From Alopecurus myosuroides (taxonomy: Eukaryota; Streptophyta; Magnoliopsida; Poales; Poaceae), in NCBI GenBank assembly GCA_028641055.1, contig CM054059.1:47221426-47285425 (forward strand): a stretch of 64,000 nt of DNA, in the 5' to 3' direction. The translations under genes were made by a program, and so were the position numbers. Shown here in pieces: positions 34,501 through 41,177 of the stretch. The notes beneath the pieces are model-generated. The model saw only the letters and a program-made list of their open reading frames with translations, ran no database searches and was not told where the DNA came from. Each line of letters opens with the position of its first letter. The first letter of the stretch is position 1.

Positions 34501-34917
34501 TTGACGTTGAGGCGGAGTTCGTCGACCAGGAACTTGCACATCTCCAGTCTGCCGGCCCACGCCGCCCTGTGGAGCGGCCCACAGGCACCGAAGATCTCTG
34601 GGTTCTTGATCCCCGCCAGCGTCTCTTCCACGCCTTTCCCCGACTTCCTGAGCTGCCTCACGAGCTCTGCGAATACAACCACCCCCGGAAAACAGAAACC
34701 TCGTCAGATCCGCGACCATCGAAACCCAATCCAGAGCGGCGGGAGCAGGGGGCTTACTCCTCAGGCCTGGGATGTTGCCGAAGGTGGCGTCTTCGAGCGT
34801 CTGCACGGCCGCCCATTCATCCTTGGAGAGCGTGCGGTTCCCGAACCTCATCCGCTGCCGGGATGTGATCATGGAGGCGGGGATCGGCTGATGCAAACCG
34901 GGGATCTGCTTCTTCAT
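6787..34917 (-). CDS. ankyrin-repeat/TPR protein, copy A (10 exons, 429 aa)
   Basis: Likely protein-interaction scaffold: about six ankyrin repeats (residues 83-275) followed by TPR helices (about 320-425). The client is unknown. Exons on the minus strand are 34917-34758, 34666-34484, 33904-33773, 32817-32678, 30566-30480, 30365-30240, 7574-7458, 7393-7292, 7121-6951 and 6858-6787. All introns are GT-AG, phases match, and the total is 1290 bp with stop TGA at 6789-6787. Recognisable ankyrin words are GPLHRAAWAGRLEMCKFLV, VVRFLLDRGAKPNKA, CEIAELLLSRGAYVD, VRMVELLLRHQAD and CLLEAGADANIPDE. The TPR part has GDAAFKENNYADALALYTK and STLYAKRSLCWLH. The start was chosen at 34917 (MKKQIPGLHQ); the in-frame Met 15 residues later is possible. 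No signal peptide or membrane segment is seen, so it is probably cytosolic or nuclear. Intron 6 (7575-30239) holds 21.7 kb of nested transposons. Expression is not shown by the sequence. Confidence 0.88.
8287..8861 (+). pseudogene. LINE-1 ORF1, 5' part with CCHC zinc knuckles
   Basis: The start ATG at 8287 gives MASSGGGRWPSPDDEGSSAR. After a frameshift near 8480 the frame from 8493 carries two CCHC knuckles, CFRCLDPGHRVRKC and CRRCLLPGHESWEC. These nucleic-acid-binding motifs are typical of plant LINE ORF1 proteins, which coat the RNA during target-primed reverse transcription. The gene is cut at 8861 by the Gypsy element and resumes at 24109. Confidence 0.85.
8862..9725 (-). repeat. Gypsy 3' LTR (864 bp)
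   Basis: Begins TGTCATGGTGG and ends CCCCCGACA on the plus strand. It keeps a TATA-like word, minus-strand GTATATAAGG at about 9192-9201, that the 5' LTR has lost. A 12-bp unit (GTGAACAGTGCC) is doubled near 9440 but single in the 5' LTR. CGAGTAG words are frequent. Confidence 0.92.
9726..9741 (-). other. polypurine-tract-like site beside the Gypsy 3' LTR
   Basis: Read on the minus strand, CAGCTTCGGGGACTGC directly abuts the LTR start TGTCGGGG. This is the expected position of the plus-strand DNA primer. It is only partly purine, as in related grass elements. Confidence 0.6.
10250..10257 (+). promoter_or_regulatory. TATA box of the antisense accessory gene
   Basis: TATAAATA lies in GC-rich sequence 162 bp before the chosen ATG (10419), inside the retrotransposon and outside its LTR. 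It implies the accessory gene has its own promoter, antisense to gag-pol. Confidence 0.6.
10419..15662 (+). pseudogene. antisense accessory gene of the Gypsy element (plant 'transposase, putative, gypsy type' family), 8 exons
   Basis: Supported exons are 10419-11326, 11707-11890, 11978-12185, 12302-13649, 13830-13986, 14068-14151, 14230-14610 and 14707 (or 14716)-15662. All introns are GT-AG and phases fit. Exon 1 (MARDDDARAGWAGSEVTAEE..., ...SDFLRAFLNHYGLQPHHL) resembles the globular domain annotated in grasses as putative gypsy-type transposase, here by motif recall only. Exons 3 and 8 are very acidic, exon 4 is Lys/Ala/Glu-rich and exons 5-7 look like a coiled coil. The function of the family is not established. 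Breaks: a frameshift in exon 1 near 10735-10750 and in-frame stops at 13419, 13434 and 14526. Splice sites look intact, so RNA could still be made and processed. On the opposite strand to gag-pol, it could also give antisense RNA against the element's 3' region. Confidence 0.8.
11412..11650 (+). repeat. about four 60-bp tandem repeats in accessory-gene intron 1
   Basis: Units of about 60 bp repeat CGAGTAG(C/G), then CACTTAGCA, CCTAGGCTTCATGTGCTTTG and TGTTTGCACG. The GAGTAG cores fall near 11415, 11473, 11532 and 11592. Each unit carries the GAGTAG word that is also scattered through the LTRs. Confidence 0.75.
16262..16275 (-). other. second polypurine-like motif between pol and the accessory gene
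   Basis: Minus-strand AGCTCGGGGACTGC repeats the core of the tract next to the 3' LTR (9726-9741). It lies just past the end of the integrase frame, so it could be an internal plus-strand primer or simply the former element end before the accessory region was added. This is inference from sequence similarity only. Confidence 0.4.
16335..17638 (-). pseudogene. Gypsy integrase
   Basis: The minus-strand frame from 17638 carries the HHCC zinc-binding end (EIHQGECGHHASSRALVKKAF, then CNGCQ after an in-frame stop at 17321-17323). The DDE core at 17305-16568 shows WCLDMVGPF (Asp), ITDNGTNFAEG (Asp) and NGQVERANG (Glu). After a frame change the segment 16571-16335 has the C-terminal KLSPPWEGPFIV motif. 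It would insert element cDNA into host DNA. The catalytic triad is intact but the frame is not. Confidence 0.9.
17639..18368 (-). pseudogene. second (acquired, archaeal-type) RNase H and linker of the Gypsy pol
   Basis: An in-frame stop (18371-18369) separates the RT part from MHFDGSKVKEGLGAGVVL. ASNNVAEYEAVVHGLRVAK, CYGDSDLVVQQVSG and HIHRAENEAADELSK follow. These supply Asp, Glu, Asp and His/Asp positions of a full RNase H fold. A second RNase H of this kind is diagnostic of Tat-lineage elements. A frameshift near 18005 leads into the linker with the 21-bp repeat, and another lies near 17640. Confidence 0.85.
17731..17857 (-). repeat. 21-bp tandem repeat inside pol, six units
   Basis: AGTCCCC recurs at exactly 21-bp spacing: 17731, 17752, 17773, 17794, 17815 and 17836. 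The central units read AGTCCCCGAGTAAGGAGTGG. A 21-bp unit adds seven residues per repeat and keeps the frame (a TPYSGTA-like repeat on the minus strand). It lies in the spacer between the second RNase H and integrase. The unit core (CGGGGACT on the minus strand) equals the core of the polypurine-like site. Confidence 0.85.
18369..19777 (-). pseudogene. Gypsy reverse transcriptase with degenerate first RNase H
   Basis: 19777-19265 carries the RT fingers/palm start: RRFGDERRKAIGDQI, WRMCVDYTDLNKACPKDHF, LLSFIDAYSGFHQI and CFGLRNAGATYQR. A 2-bp insertion near 19263 shifts the frame. The second part (19322-18369) has VYVDDIVIKT at about 19220-19193 and the thumb KCTFGVPAGKLLGFLVS. The first RNase H segment is LYIAATNRVVSVVIVVERE, where the catalytic Asp expected at the start is absent. 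This fits the family pattern in which the first RNase H decays once the second exists. Confidence 0.9.
19817..21439 (-). pseudogene. Gypsy gag C-terminus and aspartic protease
   Basis: 540 codons. The N-terminal part continues gag (AITWFAQGCRHGSMLWQSL) and leads into an Asn/Arg/Gly-rich stretch. The protease region reads VLIENGSSINIVYRDTLEKL at about 20410-20350, then LLGRPALSKF. The usual D-x-G-S catalytic Asp is Glu here, so the protease is probably inactive. An in-frame TAG (19817-19819) separates it from RT. The Gln/Asn-rich linker (about 20900-20650) contains runs of NNN/NRNNN. Confidence 0.85.
21440..23213 (-). pseudogene. Gypsy gag
   Basis: The capsid-like core at 22084-21506 includes INEPSVKNFQLARGTKSYNG, WLNDYVTAVHIANGNRRWAV and WLNNLPKNSINCWLDFSEAF, and ends at an in-frame TAG (21508-21506). 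The N-terminal part (23213-22105) has a Glu/Leu-rich coiled-coil stretch (QRQELLAEQAELENIRLEL) and is separated from the core by a frameshift near 22100. The frame runs open through the primer site into the LTR, so the true gag start is unclear. Confidence 0.8.
23214..23231 (-). other. primer binding site of the Gypsy element (tRNA-Lys type)
   Basis: Minus-strand TGGCGCCCATCGTGGGGC starts 2 bp inside the 5' LTR end. From memory it differs at one of 18 positions from the tRNA-Lys(1,2)-type primer site, so a tRNA-Lys primer is likely. Confidence 0.75.
23234..24108 (-). repeat. Gypsy 5' LTR (875 bp)
   Basis: Same ends as the 3' LTR. Relative to it, a block of about 33 bp (GCCACAGTA(T/C)AAATGTTC type) is doubled near 23450-23510, one copy of the 12-bp GTGAACAGTGCC repeat is missing, and exactly TTATATACT is deleted at about 23596, removing the TATA-like word. 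As this is the promoter LTR in the element's orientation, transcription of gag-pol may be impaired. Confidence 0.92.
24109..26204 (+). pseudogene. LINE-1 ORF1, 3' part (DUF4283-like)
   Basis: After the Gypsy insertion ORF1 resumes. The frame open to 25267 includes REIEEAEVVLRRAMVASITG, DFLMIFHSKPALDWLRGD, MRPWCKLAHANTGSFEYHVE and ERIHPATRSRADLAVFRI, a DUF4283-like RNA-binding region common in plant LINE ORF1. A Pro-rich, disordered part follows to about 26000 after frame shifts near 25250 and 25930. The tail SAAEMKAYDGVFAAPIPLAV ends at 26204, 37 bp before the ORF2 start. Confidence 0.85.
26242..29791 (+). pseudogene. LINE-1 ORF2: endonuclease, reverse transcriptase, zinc-finger tail
   Basis: The start ATG at 26242 (MDHNLKILIWNIRGLNS) opens an AP-type endonuclease with CFQETKM, CGDFNLIYRDEDKNNG and, after a frameshift near 26797, VVSDHSP. 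RT follows: RKAPGPDGFTAEFL, LRDYRPISLIH, RRGLRQGDPLSPQLF and LYADDVILF (about 28281-28307). A C-terminal Cys/His segment (RCPLCDQVLETMHHLVLEC) and the tail KIKEEAAAWATAGALGL end at 29791. Frameshifts lie near 26797, 27815, 27965 and 29655. The product would nick DNA and reverse-transcribe at the nick. Catalytic boxes remain, the frame does not. Confidence 0.9.
30240..34917 (-). CDS. gene A exons 1-6 (N-terminus and ankyrin array)
   Basis: Exon 1 (34917-34758) ends in phase 1 at the donor GGA|GTAAGCC. Exon 2 (34666-34484) holds the first ankyrin repeat. Exon 3 (33904-33773) and exon 4 (32817-32678) hold repeats 2-4. Exon 5 (30566-30480, 29 codons, starts PNTVVHLFYTPLSYA) and exon 6 (30365-30240, 42 codons) hold repeats 5-6. 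Each has an exact counterpart in copy B with identical phase. Exon 3 is one codon shorter than in B. Confidence 0.88.
30924..31049. repeat. G18 and C19 homopolymer tracts in intron 4 of gene A
   Basis: G runs at 30924-30941 and C at 31031-31049, 89 bp apart. They are complementary, so a hairpin is possible. Copy B has only GGGGGG and no C run at the matching places (about 56233 and 56330). The exact run lengths may be affected by assembly. Confidence 0.75.
31814..31971. mobile_element. Stowaway MITE in intron 4 of gene A
   Basis: 158 bp with ends CTCCCTCCGTTCCTAAATAT and, at the far end, TTATATTATGGGACGGAAGGAG, forming the typical Stowaway inverted repeat. TA target duplications lie at 31812-31813 and 31972-31973. 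Copy B carries the empty site GATAACTAGTTGG at about 57395-57407, which confirms both ends. Confidence 0.93.
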
Positions 34918-34941
34918 TAGCTCCGGGTGAGATGGAACTTG

Positions 34942-34965
34942 GAAGCTTCTAGAAGGGTAGGGTTT
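34942..34965 (-). promoter_or_regulatory. HSE-like triplet and telo-box before gene A
   Basis: Minus-strand TTCTAGAAGCTTC (34954-34942) is a three-unit TTCnnGAAnnTTC heat-shock-element pattern, and AAACCCTA (34965-34958) is a telo-box, a word common in plant 5' regions. Both are kept in copy B. They lie only 25-48 bp before the ATG, so they may be within the 5' UTR. A regulatory role is inference. Confidence 0.4.
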
Positions 34966-35105
34966 GGCGAGGAGCTCGAGGGGAAGTGGGTGGGGAACGC
35001 GGGGTGAGGAATGGGAAAAGGCGGGAAGACTGAGGGGAGTACACAGGGGGTGGCGAGCCGGTGACGCTCGCAAGCCAGCGAAGGCAGGATTTATCAGGTT
35101 CATCC

Positions 35106-35389
35106 TGTTACACAACCTCTGCCGGCTGGCCGGTCTCGAGGGTGTGTGACGGCGACGGCGTAGATGAACAACACACGAACAAGAAAAAAAAGGGACACAG
35201 GGTGTGGACACAACAAAATCTTTATTGTTTTCTCTGTTCTGTTCCTAGACTACTACGTACAGTGCCTCAATATATAACAGGAGGGTGAGACCCAAACGAA
35301 CGTACAAAGTGGGGGAAACCCTAAGGCCTAGTTGGACTGGGCAAAGCCCACCGAGTGGGCTGCCACCTCCTGGCCCAAGTTTCCCAACA
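35106..35389 (-). repeat. Copia 3' LTR (about 284 bp)
   Basis: On the minus strand it starts TGTTGGGAAACTTGGGCC at 35389 and ends ...TGTGTAACA at 35106 (TGTT...AACA). It contains a TATA-like TTATATATTG (about 35270) and AATAAAG (about 35215). A purine run GGGGGAG (read minus) abuts it at 35390-35396. The inner boundary is firm; the outer end is my best fit and no 5' LTR survives for comparison. Confidence 0.65.
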
Positions 35390-35400
35390 CTCCCCCTTGG
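35390..35400 (-). other. Copia polypurine tract
   Basis: Minus-strand CCAAGGGGGAG lies directly before the TGTTGGG start of the LTR, where plus-strand synthesis is primed. Confidence 0.7.
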
Positions 35401-35644
35401 GTATCATCCGTATAGCCATGCCTCAAAACTCCGAAAAACCCAGTGGGAAAAAATATGGAGAAAAAGCACATGGTATACTATTGCTATGTTGCACGAATTG
35501 CCTCATTAAAAACCTCGTGTGAGAAACTTCATAAAACTCACTTAAGGAAAAAAGAGTACAACTCACTTAACCATTAAGTTAAGTACTCAATCATCGGGAT
35601 TGAGATTTTAGCGATGAGTTTTGTGAAGATTCTCCCCCTGAACC

Positions 35645-38600
35645 TTACATCTCCCTAAGTCTCATCATACCAATTCCACGAACACATCTCTCGAAAGAAG
35701 ATGCAGGTAATGATTTAGTGAACAAATCAGCAAGATTTTCACACGACTTAGTATGTAGGATTTTTACTTCATTCAACTTCTGCAACTCATGTGCGTAGAA
35801 GAATTTGGGGTTGATATGCTTCGTGAGATTGCTCTTCACATAACCCGTCTGGACTTGTGCAATACAAGCGGCATTATCTTCATAGATAATAGTGGGGGTT
35901 TGGACGGTGTTCAGCCCACATGACAGCTGGATGTGGCCGATCACCCGTCGAAGCCATACACACTCACGTGATGCTTCATATAGTGATATGATTTCCGAGT
36001 GGTTCGTCGAAGTTGACACTAGGCTTTGCTTAGACGATTTCCAGGAAATAGCGGTTCCTCCACAAAGGAAAACATATCCAGTTTGAGACTTGGATGTGTG
36101 CGGGTCCGAAAGGTACCCAGCATCAGCATAGCCTACAACCGTGAGGTCTTGATTCCTCCGGTAAAACAAGCCAAGATCTTTAGTCCCTTGCAGGTATCGG
36201 AAGATGTCCTTAACGCCTTTCCAATGCCTCTTGGTAGGCTCAGAACTGTACCTAGCAAGCAAATTGACAGCGAACGCAATGTCCGGCCGTGTGCAATTCG
36301 CGAGGTACATGAGTGCGCCAACTGCACTCAAGTAGGGGAATTCTGGTCCCAGAATTTCCTCCCCCTCTTCCTTAGGCCTGAACGGGTCCTTATCCTGCTG
36401 TAAAGATCTCCCGGTCATCGGGGTCTTAGAAGTATATGCCTTGTCAAATCCAAATCTTTCCAACACCTTCTGGGTGTAGGCAGACTGGTGCACTAAGATC
36501 CCAGCAGGGGAATGTTCAAGTTGCAAACCTAGGCAGAACTTAGTTTTGCCTAAGTCTTTCATTTCGAATTCCGACATCAGGTAGGAACTCGCTTCCTCAA
36601 TATCCTCAGGTGTACCGATTATATTCAAATCGTCCACGTACACCGAGATAATACAGAAACCATCTTGTGATCTCCGTATAAAAACACATGGGCAATCTTC
36701 ATTGCTCGTGTAGCCCTTGTGATGAAGGAAATCGCTTAAACGATTATACCACATCCTACCTGACTGTTTAAGTCCATACAGTGACTTCTTAAGCTGAACA
36801 CTGTATAAACCTCTGTTAGCTCTATCTTGGTTCGGGACAGGGATACCTTCGGGTACCTTCATGTATATGTCTGAATCCAAATTACCATAGAGGTAAGCGG
36901 TGACAACATCCATAAGTTTCATTGTCAAGTCCAAGTTTACTGCCATTGAGATCAAGTATCTAAAGGTAATTCCATTCATGACTGGGGAGTAAGTTTCCTC
37001 GAAGTCGACACCTGGTCGCTGGGAGAAACCTTGAGCAACGAGCCTTGCTTTGTACCTTACTACCTCGTTATTCTCGTTCCTCTTTCGAACAAATACCCAT
37101 TTGTGGCCAACGGGGCGCACATGGGGAGGAGTTAGACAAACAGGTCCAAACACTTCTCTTTTGTTGAGAGAAAATAACTCAGCAGTTATTGCCTTCTTCC
37201 AATCTTTCCAATCCGACCTTTGCTTACAATCAGCGAGAGTGTTAGGCTCTGGGTCAAGATCTATGATTGAGGCAATTTTCTTGGCAAAATAAATATCGAC
37301 ATTTGCCATAGCTCGATTAATTGACTCGCCCGAATTAATATAATTAATGGCCATTTCGTCATGGAGTGCATCAGGCACATTCCCTTGCTCCACCGGATTT
37401 CCCATTCCGGGAGCAAGGTCCTTTAGCTTTCCCGCTCCAATGTGTGCGCACACATCTTCGCTGGGTATTTCCGTAGTAGGAAAATTCAAGTCCGGAATTT
37501 CGTGCACAGAAACGTCCATACTTGTGCCAGGTCTCAACTGGCTCCCCTTTGCAGGGGTAGACTGCGATAAATCTCTCTTATCCTTTTTCTTCGGGCGTCC
37601 CCGGGTACTTGGGATTTGAGAAACCGGATTCCTCGTCCTCTTAGGCCTAAGAACGGGAGCGGGTATACCGTGATTTCTCTTTGGTATTTCAACCCTTTCC
37701 GGTGCATTGCGCGCAGGCACATGCGACTTTGTCACAGTCTTTAAGTCACTAAAGTGATCAGGCAGTTGATTCGCCAACGAGTGCAAATCTATTATCTTTT
37801 GAACTTCTCTATTAGACTCAGCAGTGCGCGGGTCATGAGCGTGGATCCCCGTGGCTTGCCACGTAAGTTCTCGACTTTTATCATCAAGGGGTTGATTATC
37901 TCCCCCTAAAGTCGGGAAAAGATCCTCGTCAAAAATGCAATCAGCGAAACGGGCCATATGACAGTCACCTGTCGCGGGGTCCAGAAACCTGATTATGGAC
38001 ATAGTCTCATAACCAACGTATATCCCCGACTTACGGAGCGGTCCCATTGCTGATCGCTGAGGGGGTGGTATTGGTACATATACCTGGCAACCGAACCTAC
38101 GGAGGTGGGAAATTTTCGGTGCCGACCCTTGCGCAAGCTGGATAGGAGAATGGATGTTGTAGGCCGATGGTCGAAAGTTGATGAGATTGGCAGCGTGTAA
38201 CACCGCGTGACCCCAACATGTTGTTGGTAAATTACAACCCTGAAGGAGCGGTCTGGCAATGAATTTAATTCTTTTAATCAGTGCCTCCGCAAGTCCATTT
38301 TGTGTGTGGACGTGCGGTACAGAGTGCTCAAGTTTGATTCCTGTTGCCATGCAATAATCATCGAACGCCTTTGAAGTAAATTCACCGGCGTTGTCCATTC
38401 GAATAGACTTGATACGATGATCAGGGAATTTATTCCTCATTTGTATGATCTGAGAGATCAACTTTGCAAAAGCATGGTTCCTTGTTGACAGCAGGCTAAC
38501 ATTGGACCATTTAGAGGAAGCATCAATGAGCACCATGAAGCACCTAAACGGACCCGACAGGGGCTGAATAGGACCGCATATGTCCCCTTGGATACGTTCC

Positions 38601-39229
38601 AAGAACGCGGGGATTTCATCCTTCACCTTTAGGGGTGATGGTCTAATGATTAATTTCCCCTTAGCGCATGCGGAGCACACGAAATCATCAGGATTCGGGA
38701 AATTTTTCACATTAACATTATGACCATTCGAGTTGTTAATTATATTTCTCATCATCGTAAGACCGGGATGGTCTAACCTATCGTGCCAAAGGCAGAATAG
38801 TTCAGAGCTTCTAAAAACAGTTTTAAAGGTAGTGTACATGGGTAGTGCTACTATCTTAGTGTAGTACAATCCTGTAGCGAACGAAGAAAGCCTTTCGACA
38901 ACATGTTTACCATTTTCATCGCGTTTCGTGATGAGTAGGTAATCCTTACCGGTGTCATCATCATGGGTTTCAATGTGGAACCCATTTACACGAATGTCTT
39001 TAAAACTCAAGAGAGTACGAGTCGCTTCGGGGTACAACAATGCATCATTAATGATCAAAGTTGTTCCCATGGGGAGTGTTATAGTGGCTCGTCCGGAGCC
39101 AACTATATGAGGACCGCAGCCGGCGATCGTCGTAACACTCCCTGAAATTTTCTTGATGGACTCAAAGTACTTTGTATCTCTCAAGATGGTATTGGTGGTA
39201 CCGCTATCGGCAAGGCACGTTTCCTCCAT
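35645..39229 (-). CDS. Copia polyprotein lacking gag: PR, integrase, RT, RNase H (1194 aa)
   Basis: One uninterrupted frame. Protease: CLADSGTTNTILRD with the D-S-G site (residues 6-8). Integrase: zinc region HDRLDHPGLTMMRNI...CSACAKGK, then GDICGPIQPLSG (Asp), RMDNAGEFTS (Asp) and HTQNGLAEALIKR (Glu). RT: RLVAQGFSQRPGVDFEETY, KSLYGLKQSGRMWYNRL and SVYVDDLNIIG. RNase H: VVGYADAGYLSD, ISWKSSKQSLVSTS and IIYEDNAACIAQV. All key boxes look intact. Gag, primer site and 5' LTR are missing. TATTTTAG at about 39255, directly before the in-frame codons NTCGAR-M, looks like a splice acceptor, so gag may have been joined by splicing or simply lost. The start Met is therefore arbitrary. Normal length including gag would be about 1300-1450 aa. 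Confidence 0.9.
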   Translation of the reverse strand: MEETCLADSGTTNTILRDTKYFESIKKISGSVTTIAGCGPHIVGSGRATITLPMGTTLIINDALLYPEATRTLLSFKDIRVNGFHIETHDDDTGKDYLLITKRDENGKHVVERLSSFATGLYYTKIVALPMYTTFKTVFRSSELFCLWHDRLDHPGLTMMRNIINNSNGHNVNVKNFPNPDDFVCSACAKGKLIIRPSPLKVKDEIPAFLERIQGDICGPIQPLSGPFRCFMVLIDASSKWSNVSLLSTRNHAFAKLISQIIQMRNKFPDHRIKSIRMDNAGEFTSKAFDDYCMATGIKLEHSVPHVHTQNGLAEALIKRIKFIARPLLQGCNLPTTCWGHAVLHAANLINFRPSAYNIHSPIQLAQGSAPKISHLRRFGCQVYVPIPPPQRSAMGPLRKSGIYVGYETMSIIRFLDPATGDCHMARFADCIFDEDLFPTLGGDNQPLDDKSRELTWQATGIHAHDPRTAESNREVQKIIDLHSLANQLPDHFSDLKTVTKSHVPARNAPERVEIPKRNHGIPAPVLRPKRTRNPVSQIPSTRGRPKKKDKRDLSQSTPAKGSQLRPGTSMDVSVHEIPDLNFPTTEIPSEDVCAHIGAGKLKDLAPGMGNPVEQGNVPDALHDEMAINYINSGESINRAMANVDIYFAKKIASIIDLDPEPNTLADCKQRSDWKDWKKAITAELFSLNKREVFGPVCLTPPHVRPVGHKWVFVRKRNENNEVVRYKARLVAQGFSQRPGVDFEETYSPVMNGITFRYLISMAVNLDLTMKLMDVVTAYLYGNLDSDIYMKVPEGIPVPNQDRANRGLYSVQLKKSLYGLKQSGRMWYNRLSDFLHHKGYTSNEDCPCVFIRRSQDGFCIISVYVDDLNIIGTPEDIEEASSYLMSEFEMKDLGKTKFCLGLQLEHSPAGILVHQSAYTQKVLERFGFDKAYTSKTPMTGRSLQQDKDPFRPKEEGEEILGPEFPYLSAVGALMYLANCTRPDIAFAVNLLARYSSEPTKRHWKGVKDIFRYLQGTKDLGLFYRRNQDLTVVGYADAGYLSDPHTSKSQTGYVFLCGGTAISWKSSKQSLVSTSTNHSEIISLYEASRECVWLRRVIGHIQLSCGLNTVQTPTIIYEDNAACIAQVQTGYVKSNLTKHINPKFFYAHELQKLNEVKILHTKSCENLADLFTKSLPASSFERCVRGIGMMRLREM

Positions 39230-39501
39230 TCGGGCGCCACACGTGTTCTAAAATATAGTGTCTAATTATTAAACGAGAGCGAGGAAGATGCTAAAGTAAT
39301 AATAATTAAACAAGCAAATATTTCAGAACATAACATAAGTATCTCTATTTAAAAGAATGGAATAAATGAATGATGACCAAGTCATCCAAGCGCCGATAGA
39401 TGTTTAATGAAACAAATAATGTTGCTCTCGTAGAGCTTACAACCAAATCGAATAAATTGTATCAAATTATTGCCATAGGATCATGAATAAATGGGCGGAG
39501 T

Positions 39502-39798
39502 TCAGATGGAGTCCACAAAGTAACCCTCCAGCTCAGCCGAGATCTCCATCTCGCTAAGCTTCTCCTCAGTGGCTATCATGGAGGCGGCAGCGTCGATGTC
39601 CAGCTGTGGCGTTGGAGGGGACACGGTGTGCTCAACCTCCATGGACACGGTGGCGTTCGTGGGAACCGCCACATGTGCCTCCACAGGTGCCCCAGTGTGC
39701 GCCACGACGGGCGCAACGGGGGGCGTGGGGATCATCGCGGGTGCCGCAGCGGGCGCCGGTGGTGCCTCCATCTGGACAAGGTGCGCCTCATGCCCTGT
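39502..39798 (-). other. Ala/Pro-rich open frame between Copia and a truncated LTR
   Basis: A minus-strand frame opens in the neighbouring LTR (39900) and ends at 39502 with SMIATEEKLSEMEISAELEG and YFVDSI. The unique part is Pro/Ala/Val-rich, then acidic. It lies on the same strand 270 bp before the Copia frame, so it may be a leftover 5' or gag-side piece of that element. I do not recognise the domain. The AT-rich stretch 39240-39500 holds no frame. Confidence 0.35.
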
Positions 39799-40656
39799 AC
39801 GGCGGCGGCGTGAGAGAGAAGGGAGGAGGAGGTCCAGGGCAGGAGGGAGGAGCTCGGGGGTGGCTATAAGGAGGAGGGGGAGCTCTGCTGGCCGTCCCAT
39901 CTCTGCCTGTTCGACGTGGACATCTCTGATGTCGCGCCGTACAGGGGTAGGAGATGGGGGGAAAGGTGGGCTGGGCCTGGGGTAGGTGTGGTGGGCTCAG
40001 CCCACTAGGCTGGCCTGCCCTCTCCCCTCTTTTTTTTCTGTTTTCTGCTTCTGTTTTTATTTTTTGTTCACCTTTTCTTTTTTGTAGGAAAGAAAAGAGA
40101 AAAGGAAAATAGGATTTGGTGATTATTTTTGCAATAATTTTATATTGAATTACCAAAACAGTAAGATTCAAAAGTATGTGGGCTTATTTCCAAAAATTTG
40201 AAATTGCCAAAAGATTTGAAATTGCTATTTAAATTTCAAATAGGGTTTCACATAGATTTGATTTTTAAAATAAGCAAGTTTTATTCAATAAGCTCAAACA
40301 CTATGAAAACTTAGTGAGTTTAAATGTTTGCAAGATTGCAATTTTAAACCACAATTGGACATGCCAAGTATGGATGATTTTGATTTGAATTTGAATTTAC
40401 CATTAGGGTGTTAATAAAAGAGGTTTTATTATCAAGCATTTTTAATTGATTCAAATTCAAAACTATTGGAAACATTTTGAGTTGTTTAGTTTGCAACTTT
40501 TAATTGGAAATTTTGGACATGTTTGAAAGTTTAAATTGGTTTGAACTTTTGAGTTGTTTTGAAAACAAGGCGCAATGCATATGATGCATGTGATGCAATG
40601 CCAAAAAAAGAAAACAACCAATTTTCTAAATTAGGGAAAACACCCCAGGTGTTACA
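39799..40656 (-). repeat. truncated 3' LTR of the LARD-like element
   Basis: 858 bp nearly identical to 44614-45471. On the minus strand it begins TGTAACACCTGGGG at 40656. It stops abruptly at 39799 within CGCCGCCGCCGT, where the partner LTR continues for another 3.4 kb. The rest of this LTR is gone, and the break joins the Ala/Pro-rich frame. Confidence 0.88.
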
Positions 40657-41177
40657 GACGACACCACTAACAAGGGATTGCGCCCTCGCAATCCACCCAA
40701 AGGCAAGGGGAAGAGAGGTTTCAACTACGGAGTCTTCGTCCTGCGATTGATTTCCCGGGTTAGTGGGTGGATCTCTTCTTCTCGACACCACTAACAAAAG
40801 TTTCTCGACACCACTAACAAGAGATTCTTGCTCGGGCTGATGACGATGTTCTTCCACCAGGAATCTTCCGATGATCGAACCTATTAGGTTAAAGGCTCAG
40901 AAAACGTCCACCCACGTAGGATCCTAACACTTTGAAAGATAGACAAGGGGGGAGACTCCAAAACAAACAAGATGGGAGGGGAAATAGAATAGAGGTAAGG
41001 AGAAAACAAGAATCCTATTGAGATGTTTCCAAAACAGGTTTTGCACAAATAGTTTTTGACACTCTAGATACAACGACCATTAGCAAGGTTATCCTACAGT
41101 CTTTGCGGACCCGTTGCTTCGATAACCATTCGTATCGAAACAACTTCGGGAATCGTAAACCATGCTCTGATATCATT
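40657..41177 (-). other. internal region of the LARD-like element with tRNA-iMet-type primer site
   Basis: Only about 520 bp lie between the LTRs and they encode nothing. Minus-strand ATGATATCAGAGCATGG (41175-41160), 2 bp inside the LTR end, matches the initiator-Met primer site family (TGGTATCAGAGC) with one change. The word GACACCACTAACAA occurs three times (about 40668, 40785, 40808). No clear polypurine tract is seen before 40656. Confidence 0.65.

Larger units (their letters stand above)
6130..35090. repeat. segmental duplication, copy A (partner 53085-60965)
   Basis: Exons and introns of the ankyrin/TPR gene, its 3' flank (TCTCAGGCC...GGTTTCTTCCTTGG at about 6160, partner about 53110) and its 5' flank (to the GACGCTCGC word at about 35070, partner about 60950) are present twice in the same orientation. 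After subtracting copy A's 21.7 kb of intron-6 insertions, the two blocks are about 7.2 and 7.9 kb. Differences between the copies are mostly transposon insertions and small indels, which can be polarised because each copy supplies the other's empty site. Confidence 0.85.
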
